Assembly: GCA_945872355.1 (NCBI GenBank)
Contig: CAMBZU010000011.1
Coordinates: forward strand, 1-57,543
Direction: 5' to 3'
From: Chitinophaga pinensis
GTDB lineage: Bacteria > Bacteroidota > Bacteroidia > UBA4408
DNA length: 57,543 nt
The notes beneath the pieces were generated by a model. That model had not been told where the DNA came from and made no database searches. It worked only from the letters and a program-made list of their open reading frames with translations. The stretch's first letter is position 1, and every line of letters begins with the position of its first letter. Position numbers and translations under genes: made by a program. Shown piece after piece: positions 9,340-19,103 of this stretch.

Positions 9340-10479
9340 ATGAATTTTGAATTAACCGAAGAACATTTGATGATACAAAAAGCAGCACGTGATTTTGCCA
9401 ATGATGTGCTGAAGCCAGGAGTGATTGAGCGTGATGAAACGCAAAAATTTCCTGCGGATGAAATTAAACAATTAGGAGAACTTGGATTTCTAGGTATGAT
9501 GGTTGATCCCAAATATGGTGGTGGTGGATTAGATACAGTTTCCTATGTTTTGGCTATGGAGGAAATTTCTAAGGTAGATGCTTCTGCAAGTGTTGTAATG
9601 AGTGTAAATAATTCACTAGTTTGTTGGGGATTAGAGGAATTTGCAAATGAAGAGCAAAAACAAAAATATTTAGTGCCGCTTGCTAAAGGTGAAATTATTG
9701 GTGCTTTTTGTTTAAGCGAGCCAGAAGCTGGTTCTGATGCCACTTCTCAAAGAACAACTGCCATTGATATGGGCGATCATTATTTATTAAATGGCACTAA
9801 AAATTGGATTACAAACGGAAGCTCTGCATCTGTATATTTAGTGATGGCACAAACCGATGTGGCAAAGGGTCATAAAGGTATCAATTGCCTTATTGTTGAG
9901 CGCGGAATGCCGGGCTTTCAAATAGGTGCTAAAGAAAACAAAATGGGTATTAGAGGTTCAGATACGCATTCACTTTTATTTACCGATGTAAAAGTGCCTA
10001 AGGAAAACAGAATTGGCGAAGAAGGTTTCGGATTTAAGTTTGCCATGAAAACATTGAGCGGAGGTCGTATTGGTATTGCTGCGCAAGCATTAGGAATTGC
10101 TAGTGGCGCCTATGAATTGGCTTTAGCATATGCAAAAGAAAGAAAAGCTTTCGGAAAATTAATTTCTGAACATCAAGCAATACAATTTAAATTGGCCGAT
10201 ATGGCAACTGAAATTGAAGCTGCGCGTTTATTATGTTTAAAGGCCGCCGTTTTAAAAGATAACCATGGAGATTATGGCACTGCCAGCGCAATGGCCAAAG
10301 TTTTTGCATCAAGGGTGGCTATGTGGGTTACAACTGAAGCTGTCCAAGTGCATGGTGGGTATGGATATGTTAAAGAATACCATGTTGAACGTTTAATGCG
10401 CGATGCAAAAATCACTCAGATATACGAAGGCACAACAGAAGTTCAAAAAATAGTTATTTCAAGAGCAATATTAAGTTAA
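9340..10479 (+). CDS. Acyl-CoA dehydrogenase (short-chain type)
   Basis: FAD-dependent dehydrogenase that introduces the alpha-beta double bond into acyl-CoA in fatty-acid or branched-chain amino-acid degradation. The family signatures GAFCLSEPEAGSDA and the C-terminal QIYEGTTEVQ (whose Glu is the catalytic base in short/medium-chain members) are present. So is the QVHGGYGYVKEYHVERLMRD block that binds FAD at the dimer interface. At 379 residues it is full length and resembles butyryl-CoA dehydrogenases; chain-length preference is not certain. The gene is monocistronic, with its own promoter (9284-9314) and a hairpin terminator (10497-10536). Confidence 0.95.
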   Translation: MNFELTEEHLMIQKAARDFANDVLKPGVIERDETQKFPADEIKQLGELGFLGMMVDPKYGGGGLDTVSYVLAMEEISKVDASASVVMSVNNSLVCWGLEEFANEEQKQKYLVPLAKGEIIGAFCLSEPEAGSDATSQRTTAIDMGDHYLLNGTKNWITNGSSASVYLVMAQTDVAKGHKGINCLIVERGMPGFQIGAKENKMGIRGSDTHSLLFTDVKVPKENRIGEEGFGFKFAMKTLSGGRIGIAAQALGIASGAYELALAYAKERKAFGKLISEHQAIQFKLADMATEIEAARLLCLKAAVLKDNHGDYGTASAMAKVFASRVAMWVTTEAVQVHGGYGYVKEYHVERLMRDAKITQIYEGTTEVQKIVISRAILS

Positions 10480-10496
10480 GTAAAACATCAGCTTGT

Positions 10497-10536
10497 AAAA
10501 AAAGGTTGTCAAATTTTATTTGGCAACTTTTTTTTT
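10497..10536 (+). terminator. Hairpin terminator after acyl-CoA dehydrogenase
   Basis: GGTTGTCAAA pairs with TTTGGCAACT (with G-U pairs), closed by runs of A on the left and T on the right, and loop TTTTAT-like bases. It ends in a run of T, as a rho-independent terminator should, and its symmetry would let it work in both directions. Confidence 0.8.
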
Positions 10537-10573
10537 ACCTCAAACCAATTAAAAAATTCTAAATTATATAATC

Positions 10574-10827
10574 CACAATTCAATAATTCAATAATTCAAT
10601 AATTCAATAATTCAAAATTCAAAATTCACAATTCACAATTCAAAAATTCACAATTCAGCATTCACAATTCAGCATTCAGCATTCAGCATTCAGCATTCAA
10701 AAATTCACAATTCACAATTCACAATTCAGCATTCACAATTGAACAATTCACAATTCAGCATTCACAATTCAAAATTCACAATTCAGCATTCACAATTCAT
10801 AATTTAACAATTCACAATTGAACAATT
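10574..10827. repeat. Degenerate short-period tandem array (CACAATT/CAGCATT)
   Basis: About 250 bases made almost only of 7- and 8-base units: CAATAATT, CACAATT, CAGCATT and CAAAATT in mixed order, for example four CAGCATT in a row near 10673-10698. It fills the space between the terminator and anmK. There is no spacer structure, so it is not CRISPR. Slippage or local duplication likely made it. Confidence 0.9.
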
Positions 10828-10838
10828 AAAAAAATAAA

Positions 10839-12020
10839 ATGATAATTATAGGACTTATGAGCGGCACATCGCTCGATGGTTTGGATATAGCAGCCTGTAG
10901 GTTTTGGGAAGATAACAATCAATGGAAGTTTGAAATAATAAAGGCCCAAACTTTTGAATATACCTCTATTGAAAAAGATGCACTAAAAATGGCTTTTCAT
11001 CTTACAGGTATGGATTTGATAAAATTACATCATCACTATGGAAGCTTAATAGGGGAGAAGGTCAATCTATTTTGTCAAAATCATAATATAAAACCTGATT
11101 ATATAGCTTCACATGGCCACACCATTTTTCACCAACCCAATAACAAAACAAATTTTTTCTCTCCAAGTCAAGATTTAAATGCATTCACAAGGCAAGCTCA
11201 ATTTTTATCAGAATCACAACTCACTCCCCAGCGCAATCAGCATAATAATTTACAATTTAGCATTCAAAATTTACAATTAAATGGATTTACTTTTCAATTA
11301 GGGCATGGTGCCAATATAGCCGCCAAATCTGGCATAAAAACCATTTGCGACTTTAGAACCTCAGATGTTGCCTATGGCGGACAAGGCGCACCCCTAGTTG
11401 CTATTGGCGATGAGCTGTTGTTTGCAGCATTTGCTTACTGTTTAAATTTAGGTGGTATAAGCAATATCTCATTTAATGAAGATGCTGTGCGTAAAGCATT
11501 TGATATTGGAATTTGTAATATGGCCCTAAATGAATTGGCACAACAGCTCAATTTAGAATACGATAAAGATGGACTTATAGCACAATCTGGAAGCATCGAT
11601 AATATATTACTCACTCAATTGCAAAATTCGGCCAAAGAAAACCAACAAAAGCATCAATCATTGGGCTATGAATGGTATCTATCGTTTATTAAACCAATAA
11701 TAAATCAAAGTAATATTAGCACAGCAAACAAAATGCGCACTTTTTGCGAATTTATAGCATGTCAAATTTCCGAAGCAATCACAAGTAATAATAAAATACT
11801 TGCGACAGGTGGTGGTGCCAAAAACAAATTTTTAATGCAATGTTTGCAAGCAAAAACAAATAGCGAGATCATCATCCCAAACAATGAACTGATTGACTTT
11901 AAAGAAGCGCTCATTTTTGCATTCTTAGGCATGCTGAGGGTAAATGAGCTGCCAAATAGCTTAAGCAATGTTACAGGTGCTTTAAAAGATGTTAGCGGGG
12001 GGTGTATATATTTGCCTTAA
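10839..12020 (+). CDS. anmK: Anhydro-N-acetylmuramic acid kinase with extra internal segment
   Basis: Phosphorylates and opens 1,6-anhydroMurNAc released during peptidoglycan turnover, giving MurNAc-6-phosphate. The family start GLMSGTSLDGLD, the HGHTIFHQP motif and the block FRTSDVAYGGQGAPLV are intact, as are LNLGGISN and ATGGGAKNKF. Between HQP and GFTFQLG, where homologues have only a few residues, there are 48 additional residues (11139-11282), rich in Asn and Gln. The last part is encoded by DNA resembling the upstream repeat array. The array directly precedes the start codon, so a usual promoter is not visible. Confidence 0.93.
   Translation: MIIIGLMSGTSLDGLDIAACRFWEDNNQWKFEIIKAQTFEYTSIEKDALKMAFHLTGMDLIKLHHHYGSLIGEKVNLFCQNHNIKPDYIASHGHTIFHQPNNKTNFFSPSQDLNAFTRQAQFLSESQLTPQRNQHNNLQFSIQNLQLNGFTFQLGHGANIAAKSGIKTICDFRTSDVAYGGQGAPLVAIGDELLFAAFAYCLNLGGISNISFNEDAVRKAFDIGICNMALNELAQQLNLEYDKDGLIAQSGSIDNILLTQLQNSAKENQQKHQSLGYEWYLSFIKPIINQSNISTANKMRTFCEFIACQISEAITSNNKILATGGGAKNKFLMQCLQAKTNSEIIIPNNELIDFKEALIFAFLGMLRVNELPNSLSNVTGALKDVSGGCIYLP
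11139..11282 (+). repeat. In-frame segment in anmK, partly repeat-derived
   Basis: 144 bases, a multiple of three, absent from usual AnmK proteins. From about 11246 to 11280 it reads as AATTTACAATTTAGCATTC followed by AAAATTTACAATT. This is the upstream array vocabulary (AATTCACAATTCAGCATTC) with C to T changes. The first two thirds have no obvious source. Confidence 0.6.
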
Positions 12021-12072
12021 TCAATCAAAAAATAATTTAATAGCATTGTTCTCTAGCGCTTATATTCTAAAG

Positions 12073-14448
12073 CTATTGTTTTAAAATTTTAATATGTTGT
12101 TGGCTTTGCTCCGTAATAACTGTTAAATAAATTAGGCCATAATAGTCATCATTTAGGTGAAGCGTGTTGTTTTCAAAACTTGAAGTTATTAATTGCCCAA
12201 GTGTATTATAAACCTTTATCTGCCTAATTTTTTCTAGGCTTTTTATTTGTAATTCACCTCCAATCATTGGGTTTTCATAAATCAATGTTTGCTTATTATT
12301 AACTGTTAATCCAACCAAAGTTTGATCTACAATTGTAATGTTATTTGAATACACACAGCCATTAGCATCAATAACTTTATATAAATAATTTCCAGGCAAT
12401 AAACTATCAATAAATTGACTTTGTAAGTCGCCATCTAAATAAACATTGTAGGGCGAAGTACCTCCATTGATAATACTGTTTATAGAACCATAACCACTTA
12501 GTGAATAGGGCGTAATCTGTAAATTAACAATTAATGCAAATGGACTATAAATGCTAATAGAATCAGTTGCCATACAGCCAAAGATATCGCTATATTCATA
12601 AACATAATTTCCTGCAGCAAGTCCGGTGAGTGAATCTCCTTGCAAGTTTTGATTCCATTGAATATTATAGCTGTTTGTTGCATTCACAATATCAAGCGTA
12701 ATACTTCCATCTGATAAGCCTGTGCAACTTATATTTTGTGCATTAATACTTATTTGTGGTGTATTTGAAACTTCAATAGTTAGCGTATCACTATAAATGA
12801 GCAATCCTCCCTGAGCACTAACATCAACCCAATAAAGCCCGCTTTGAAAAACTGTTAAATACCTTGTATTGCTGCCGTTACTCCAAAGGTATGAGCTAAA
12901 ATCTCCTGCATCTAAAACAATGGAATCGCCTTCGCAAAAAGTTAAACTTGTATTGTAAGTGATGGTATTACTTTGGGTTTCTCCTTCAATAAAATGATTA
13001 TGTGTATTGGCTACAACATTGGTGTATTTATCCTTTACACCGCTTGGGTATTGAATAATAATTGAATCAATCAAATTGCTATTGCCAATACCAAAAATAT
13101 AATGTTGTGAATTTTGACCCATGTAGTTTTCTCCACAAAGTGTATATTTGGTAAGGCATTCACCATTAAAACAAACAGATACCCATGCGCCAATGGCCAT
13201 TTTATTTGAAACTGTTCCTTGCAGGGTAATCTTTGTGTAATTATTGCCCACTGTGCCCTGGTTTTTCCATAAAAATGAATTGTAAGGTGCTCTATTTGAA
13301 ACAACAATATCTGCAATTCCATCATTCCCAATGTCACCATGAGCTACCGATCTGCTTGAAGCTATACTGTTATTTATAAAATTTTGATTGGATAAAATAA
13401 AATTAGTGGCATTGTTACTCATCAGCTCATAATTGCCAAGCTGCATTACACTTAAATCAGAAGCTATTATTAAATCCTGATAAGCGTCATTATTTAAATC
13501 AACCCAAACTGCACCCCATAGAAAGTCAGCAATGGCCAAATTATGGGCTTGTGCTGCCTCTGTAAATGTGCCATCATTATTATTTACTAACAACCTTCCT
13601 ACATCTATTACTCCTCCTTTTCCTGCCATAAAAATATCTAAATCTCCATCATTATCAAAGTCAGCAACGCTATTTGTCATTGGGTTTGCTCCACTATTTG
13701 AAGTTCCACTTGGGAGTGTAACATTAGTAAAAGTGCCATCTCCATTGTTTTTATACAATGAATTAATGTTGCCTGTGCCATCATTTATAACATATAAATC
13801 CGACCATCCGTCCTTGTTATAATCAAGCCATACTGCTTGAAAAGAAGGGTGAATGCCATCACTAACACCAGCTTGATCTGCCACATTTGAAAAAGTGCCA
13901 TTGCCATTGTTTTTGTACAAGGCATTCAACTCATCTGCGTTTGTTGCTTGGCCTGAAAGTGAATATCGACAAATATAAAGGTCTAAAAAACCATCTTTAT
14001 TGTAATCGCCAAATGATACACCATTATTAGGCGATGCAAGCAATGATAATCCACTCTGAAGGGTAACATCTGTAAAATTAAAATTCCCATCATTATGATA
14101 AAGCCTACATGGGGCATTCATAAATGAAATTAGTAAATCATTAAATCCATTGTTGTCATAATCAACCCAAATAGCTTGCTTTGGTTCACCAGGTGTGGCA
14201 ATACTTGCGGGTAATAAATGAAATATTCCATTAGTGTTTTTATACAGTACCAAACTGTCATTTTGCTTTATAAAAGTGAGATCATCCCAGCCATCATTGT
14301 CAAAATCAAAAAAACATACGCCAACTCCGCCTTCATCAATACTCACATCTGTGTGTATGATGTTTTGAGCTAAAGCAATATCAAACATTTGCTGCGCTTG
14401 GCATATATTGATGCCCATGCAGCAAACTAATAAGCGTATTTTTTTCAT
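12073..14448 (-). CDS. Secreted FG-GAP/VCBS repeat protein with ASPIC/UnbV domain and T9SS tail
   Basis: Predicted secreted or surface protein. A signal peptide (1-18, ending in CQA-QQ) is followed by FG-GAP/VCBS-like beta-propeller repeats with Ca-binding motifs such as DFDNDGWDD, DYNKDGFLD, DYNKDGWSD and DFDNDGDLD up to about residue 400. An ASPIC/UnbV-type domain (about 400-490) ends in IIIQYPSGVKDKY. Two Ig-like or SprB-like segments follow (GSITLDI, NGCVYSNNITI). The C-terminus is a T9SS type A sorting domain (IKVYNTLGQLITS...IYLTVI). It starts one base after the stop of the haloperoxidase-like gene, so the two are translationally close and form one operon. Confidence 0.88.
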   Translation of the reverse strand: MKKIRLLVCCMGINICQAQQMFDIALAQNIIHTDVSIDEGGVGVCFFDFDNDGWDDLTFIKQNDSLVLYKNTNGIFHLLPASIATPGEPKQAIWVDYDNNGFNDLLISFMNAPCRLYHNDGNFNFTDVTLQSGLSLLASPNNGVSFGDYNKDGFLDLYICRYSLSGQATNADELNALYKNNGNGTFSNVADQAGVSDGIHPSFQAVWLDYNKDGWSDLYVINDGTGNINSLYKNNGDGTFTNVTLPSGTSNSGANPMTNSVADFDNDGDLDIFMAGKGGVIDVGRLLVNNNDGTFTEAAQAHNLAIADFLWGAVWVDLNNDAYQDLIIASDLSVMQLGNYELMSNNATNFILSNQNFINNSIASSRSVAHGDIGNDGIADIVVSNRAPYNSFLWKNQGTVGNNYTKITLQGTVSNKMAIGAWVSVCFNGECLTKYTLCGENYMGQNSQHYIFGIGNSNLIDSIIIQYPSGVKDKYTNVVANTHNHFIEGETQSNTITYNTSLTFCEGDSIVLDAGDFSSYLWSNGSNTRYLTVFQSGLYWVDVSAQGGLLIYSDTLTIEVSNTPQISINAQNISCTGLSDGSITLDIVNATNSYNIQWNQNLQGDSLTGLAAGNYVYEYSDIFGCMATDSISIYSPFALIVNLQITPYSLSGYGSINSIINGGTSPYNVYLDGDLQSQFIDSLLPGNYLYKVIDANGCVYSNNITIVDQTLVGLTVNNKQTLIYENPMIGGELQIKSLEKIRQIKVYNTLGQLITSSFENNTLHLNDDYYGLIYLTVITEQSQQHIKILKQ

Positions 14449-14449
14449 A

Positions 14450-17400
14450 TTAATCTTGCTTTTTAATTAATAATTTCCAAGCTTGTTGTGCACCGCTCGT
14501 GTTCCCAATCAAGAAGTAAATTCCTGGGCTCAAATTAGGAATTACAATGCTTTGAACTCCATTAATACTTGCACCCAAACCTTCATTAAAAACCATTTTT
14601 CCATCGCTCGAATAAATAGCCAAATGGCTCATGTTTGATAAGCCTGTTTTTCCTGCAAAATTTAATACACCCCCTCCTTCAATTGGATTGGGATAAATAA
14701 CAGTTTGATTGTTAGCTGAAACAGGGCTTATGCCTAAGGGCTCATAATTAATACCAAAGTAATTTGTAAATACAATTGGGCTTAATAAATTGCCTGCCAA
14801 ATCATATATTTGTTGAGGTACCACATTTATTGCAGGCGCTATAAAAGTAATATTAGCTACATCGTATTCCGATTGATAGGTATAAGCATTTAACCATGAA
14901 GAGCTTTGCACATTAACACTTAAAATATTACCCACATTTTGACCCGCAACAAAATTAAAAACAGGAGTAATTGTGTTATCTAATGCCTCATCAAAAATAG
15001 CAATTAATTGAAAGTTAGCATTGCTTGTATCTACCATATAAGTATTGGCGCTTAATACAACAATAGCAGGGTTTTTTGTATCAATATTTATCCAATCTGT
15101 AACTGTAATTAAGTTTTGTGCATTCCCTGAAATATCTTGTCCAAAATTTATTTTTAATGTTAAGTTACTGAGCTCAATGTTATTGTCAATTACATCAAAT
15201 AATGCATGAAATACGGTGTCATTTAACCAAGCACTATTAAAAATTGAATAAGATGCATCGGGCAATAAGGTAGTTCCATCATGCAATGCTACAACGGGTA
15301 ATTGTGTGGTACTCATTTTTTCATCAAATTTAATATCCACAAAAAAGCCATTGTTGCCAACGCTTGCATCAGCTATTATGCTTGCAGATGGAATGTTAAT
15401 TAAGATATTCGGACGTTTTGTATCAATACTAAAGAGTGAATCTATATGTATTGTTCCTGGGCTATTGCCCGATAAGTCTTTTAGATCACTTAAAATGATC
15501 CCAATTTGAAAAGATTCTTCAATAACATTCTGTAAATTAAAGCTAAGCTTACAATGTAAACTGTCAATCCATAAGGTATTGCTACTATTTGCTGTTAATG
15601 CATTGCCTAATAAATTTTGATTTGTAAAATTTATAGTTGGATTAAGCGCTGTATTCATGGGCTTGTCAAAATTGAGATCAATAAGCAATGCCTGACTCCC
15701 AACATCATTAATTGTAAGTAAATTATCGTTAACAAGGGCACTTAATACAACAGGATTTTGTGTGTCTATTTTAAATAAAATAGCTTCAGTAAACATCTCT
15801 TGACTGTTGTTTGCTAAATCAATTGCATTAATAATAATTAATGCAATACTGTCAATAATTTCATTGTTATCTGTAATGCTATATACCTTGCGATAAATAG
15901 TATCATTTAACCATAAACTTTGCGCACTATTTAATGCCAGTGTATTGCTTAAATTAGCAGCACTAACAAATTGAATGGTAGGAATACTATTTGCATCACA
16001 AACCTCATTGTATTTAATATCAATAATTAAATTACTTGATATTACACTGTCGTTAATTAAGTTTGAACTCAAAGCGCAGAGGTTAACGATTGGCTTGTTT
16101 TTATCGATGCTAAAGGGCTGCAAACTCACAAATGGATTTTGAGTTTTTCCTGTCAAATTTTTTGCATTCTTTACTTGAATAGCAACATTGTTAATTGTTT
16201 CGCTGTAAGCGGAAATAAGATAACGTAGTTTAAATGTTGTTTGATTTTCCCAACCTGAATTAATTAAACTTAAGGAATTAATAAGTGGGTGATAGCTGTT
16301 TAAAAAGGTGGTAGTTGGTGTTATATTCGTATCCATCAATTCGCTGTAGGTAATGGTTAAATCTAATGTGTCGCCAATACTAGCACTGTTTATAATATTT
16401 ATACTGGGTATTAAAGCTAATATGTTTGGTCTTTGTGAGGTAAATAAATTGTTGCTTAAATTAAATGCTTCTGCGCCTAGTTCAATACCAATTTTTCTAC
16501 CCGCAATATCATCTATTGGTGGATGTATGCCGCCCCAAATACGAGATAAACTGCATTGGTCACTGGCATCTCTATAGGTTGCCCATTGTAAAACAATATT
16601 TTGACTTGGCCCTTCTTCAAATTTTAAAAATTCATTTTGAGTAGCTACAAAATTACTCATACCGCCCGGAAAATAAGGACTTCCCGTAATTGATGTCATT
16701 ACCTCTGCTGCGGTGCGCGAAAATGTTGAATGGCCCGAAATATATCCTGCAAAGGGAGGTGTTACAAATGTTGGGCGTTGATAAGGCCACCATCTTTCTG
16801 CTAAAATCCAACCAACACCGCTCATATCGGTTAACGGATTTGCTATGTAGCTTGGTCCTCGCCAAGTATATAGCTTTATTTTACCAACATGTTGATTATT
16901 GGTGCCTGCCAAACTATCGCCTGCTTGCACCACTTCAATAAAACCGGGTAGCAAAGGGATGCCTTTTGGGTTATAGTTGGCTAATGAAGTATCTGAACTT
17001 TGGCCATGATCGGCCATATAACGAATAGCCGAAACTGGTCTTACATAATCGTACCAACCTTTATGGCTCCATGCACTTATGGCTGCATCATGCATCCCAC
17101 CACCTAAAGTTAAGTATGCTTTTACATCGTATTCTAAATCATCAAGCACAGGGCCTTGTCCTGCCCACTTTTTTACAAATAATGGATCATCGCTTACATG
17201 GTTGTAAATTTCAAACCAATGTCCTGGAGGGGTTTCAGACTCTAAACCATCGGCCCAAAACTCTGCCAATACTCTTGCGTAGTCGCCACGCTTTACCATT
17301 TGTGGGGTGTAAGCTTGGTTGGTTATTGGATTTATTGTATATCCCGTGCCTGGATCTCCGCCATTGTAAAAGTCGTAAAAGCTTTGATAATCTGTCCATG

Positions 17401-18355
17401 AATTTGGCAAGCTGCTAATGTTTCCTTGGCTGGCAGGTGAAATGTCCCACATAACGCCATCAGCAGTATCTAAGTGCGATTGCCATACCGAAACCATGGC
17501 AAAGTTCCATTTGTAAAAATCAGCCAAGCCATTGCCGTTCAAGGTGTCAATGTAGGTGGGGTCGCCTTGGTCATGATATACTTTAAACGTATTGCTATTG
17601 CGTATATGGCTTGTAACATCATTGTTAGTCATCGAAAAAGGTTTTACATTGCCCCATTCTGGGCCAAGGTGTGCAGGATCTGATGTTAACACATTGCCTG
17701 CTTGATCAATAGCAACTGATAAACTAATGGCTTGCCAACGGTTAGGATCAAGCATACTTGGATTTCCGGCTTGCTCTACTAAAATTTTAGGATTAACTGG
17801 TTGGTAATATTGATGGGCATAATTATTTATTTCGTTTGAGCCATCGGTGTAACCATAAGCAATTATTCTATTGGCAATGTAATTACCCAATGCCGCGGGA
17901 TTACCATTGCTGTAATCTAAAGAAGTGTAATTAATATCATAGCCCAAAGAATCCATTTGATGGTTGTTATTGTTGGTAATTATCAAAATGCCAGGGGCTA
18001 AACTAAATCGATGTTTTATTAACCTGTACACAGCATAACTAATGGCTTTTTTACGCGCGGCTTCAACATCACTTGGTATTGGAACTCCTAAGTATGCGGC
18101 TGTAAAACCATTGATATTTTTACCTAAAAAATAAGTTTCTGCAGCGGGGCTGTAGGCAGCCCAAGCATCATGCATAGCAATAGATACATGATACAAATTG
18201 CGCGCATGCACGGGCGGTCGCGCAAAATCCTTTCTAATAGCATTTAATAATTGATTGCTCCAAAATTGAGCAATAGAGTTGCTTTGCGCTTGTATTTGGC
18301 CAGCAAAACTAAAAATAAGTGTAAATAAAAGGGTGTAAAATAGTTGCTTTTTCAT
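14450..18355 (-). CDS. Vanadium-dependent haloperoxidase/PAP2-like secreted protein with Ig-like repeats and T9SS tail
   Basis: Large secreted protein of 1301 residues with a signal peptide (cleavage near QAQ-SN, about 24). Residues 30-630 form a vanadium-haloperoxidase/PAP2-like domain with the three vanadate or phosphate-binding motifs in order: K432xxxxxxR439P440 (KGWYDYVRP), S540-G-H542 (ISGHST) and S604-R605-x5-H611-x3-D615 (SRIWGGIHPPIDD). The Pro of PSGH is Ile here. About five Ig-like repeats follow (640-1210), most ending in an IDTKNP-like linker. The tail (about 1220-1301) is a T9SS sorting domain with VIYPNPIEGG and LSPGIYFLIG. The reaction may be halide oxidation or phosphate-ester hydrolysis; sequence alone does not decide. 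Confidence 0.85.
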   Translation of the reverse strand: MKKQLFYTLLFTLIFSFAGQIQAQSNSIAQFWSNQLLNAIRKDFARPPVHARNLYHVSIAMHDAWAAYSPAAETYFLGKNINGFTAAYLGVPIPSDVEAARKKAISYAVYRLIKHRFSLAPGILIITNNNNHQMDSLGYDINYTSLDYSNGNPAALGNYIANRIIAYGYTDGSNEINNYAHQYYQPVNPKILVEQAGNPSMLDPNRWQAISLSVAIDQAGNVLTSDPAHLGPEWGNVKPFSMTNNDVTSHIRNSNTFKVYHDQGDPTYIDTLNGNGLADFYKWNFAMVSVWQSHLDTADGVMWDISPASQGNISSLPNSWTDYQSFYDFYNGGDPGTGYTINPITNQAYTPQMVKRGDYARVLAEFWADGLESETPPGHWFEIYNHVSDDPLFVKKWAGQGPVLDDLEYDVKAYLTLGGGMHDAAISAWSHKGWYDYVRPVSAIRYMADHGQSSDTSLANYNPKGIPLLPGFIEVVQAGDSLAGTNNQHVGKIKLYTWRGPSYIANPLTDMSGVGWILAERWWPYQRPTFVTPPFAGYISGHSTFSRTAAEVMTSITGSPYFPGGMSNFVATQNEFLKFEEGPSQNIVLQWATYRDASDQCSLSRIWGGIHPPIDDIAGRKIGIELGAEAFNLSNNLFTSQRPNILALIPSINIINSASIGDTLDLTITYSELMDTNITPTTTFLNSYHPLINSLSLINSGWENQTTFKLRYLISAYSETINNVAIQVKNAKNLTGKTQNPFVSLQPFSIDKNKPIVNLCALSSNLINDSVISSNLIIDIKYNEVCDANSIPTIQFVSAANLSNTLALNSAQSLWLNDTIYRKVYSITDNNEIIDSIALIIINAIDLANNSQEMFTEAILFKIDTQNPVVLSALVNDNLLTINDVGSQALLIDLNFDKPMNTALNPTINFTNQNLLGNALTANSSNTLWIDSLHCKLSFNLQNVIEESFQIGIILSDLKDLSGNSPGTIHIDSLFSIDTKRPNILINIPSASIIADASVGNNGFFVDIKFDEKMSTTQLPVVALHDGTTLLPDASYSIFNSAWLNDTVFHALFDVIDNNIELSNLTLKINFGQDISGNAQNLITVTDWINIDTKNPAIVVLSANTYMVDTSNANFQLIAIFDEALDNTITPVFNFVAGQNVGNILSVNVQSSSWLNAYTYQSEYDVANITFIAPAINVVPQQIYDLAGNLLSPIVFTNYFGINYEPLGISPVSANNQTVIYPNPIEGGGVLNFAGKTGLSNMSHLAIYSSDGKMVFNEGLGASINGVQSIVIPNLSPGIYFLIGNTSGAQQAWKLLIKKQD

Positions 18356-18983
18356 GGGCTTTATTTTTTATTCACCTTTGCTGTATACCTTTTGGTGAAG
18401 ATGAGCACTAAATTTAATGAGCTATTTAATTGTTAATATAAACGTTAAAAAAATAAATTTAAACGATTTAATACAATTGCAATAATACAAAAAAAACAAT
18501 ATGAAAGTAATGTTATGTTAAAAATAGCTTATTATTTTAAATTAGTTTATTTAACTAATAAATAGCTGTAAATAGTAAATAAAACGATAGAAATCATATA
18601 CTAGTTAACTGTTGCTCTTATTAATCATTTTAATTTAAGCTATGCTGCAAATTATTTATAATCCTTTTTCAATGTTAACAATCTTATTTTATTTAAATCA
18701 CACATTTTTAATTTTAAATGATATCAAATTCACTATAAATTACCTTGAGTATTAAAAATTAATGTACAAATCCCCCTTGCACTATTTCAACTCCGCATGT
18801 AAAAGTTAATTAAAGCTTTATCCCAATTTTATCCAATTTATAGTATTTTTCGAAAGAAAATGGTAGAAAAGTGTAATTTCTTGTAGCAAAATTAAATTTT
18901 ATAACAGAAGCCCATATTGGTCCTATGTTGAGGTATTGTTAACAAATATTTTCCTTATTTTAAAAAAAATGTGAAAAAAATAT
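18356..18983. other. AT-rich intergenic region
   Basis: About 630 bases between the divergent haloperoxidase-like and secreted hypothetical genes, very AT-rich and with stop codons in all frames. I see no gene, no strong hairpin and no clear minus-strand promoter. Confidence 0.6.
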
Positions 18984-19014
18984 TTTGACTTTAAGTATTT
19001 ATTTTCTACTTTAG
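18984..19014 (+). promoter_or_regulatory. Bacteroidetes-type promoter before secreted gene pair
   Basis: TTTG at 18984-18987, a 19-base spacer, then TACTTTAG at 19007-19014 (one mismatch to TAnnTTTG). Transcription would start near 19021, about 80 bases before the first gene. Confidence 0.6.
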
Positions 19015-19103
19015 CCAACTCAAATAGAAAAGAGGTATAAAAAAATCAATAATAAATTAACAATTAATTGTTAGCAAACTAGATAAAAACATAACACAAT
19101 TTT

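Noticed and set aside
10574..10827. CRISPR or origin iterons
   Set aside because: Units of 7-8 bases run without spacers, and no replication initiator gene or DnaA box cluster is nearby.
17071..17418. 115-codon plus-strand frame opposite the haloperoxidase-like gene
   Set aside because: It overlaps the conserved catalytic region of the minus-strand gene and its product has an unnatural His/Leu-rich composition.
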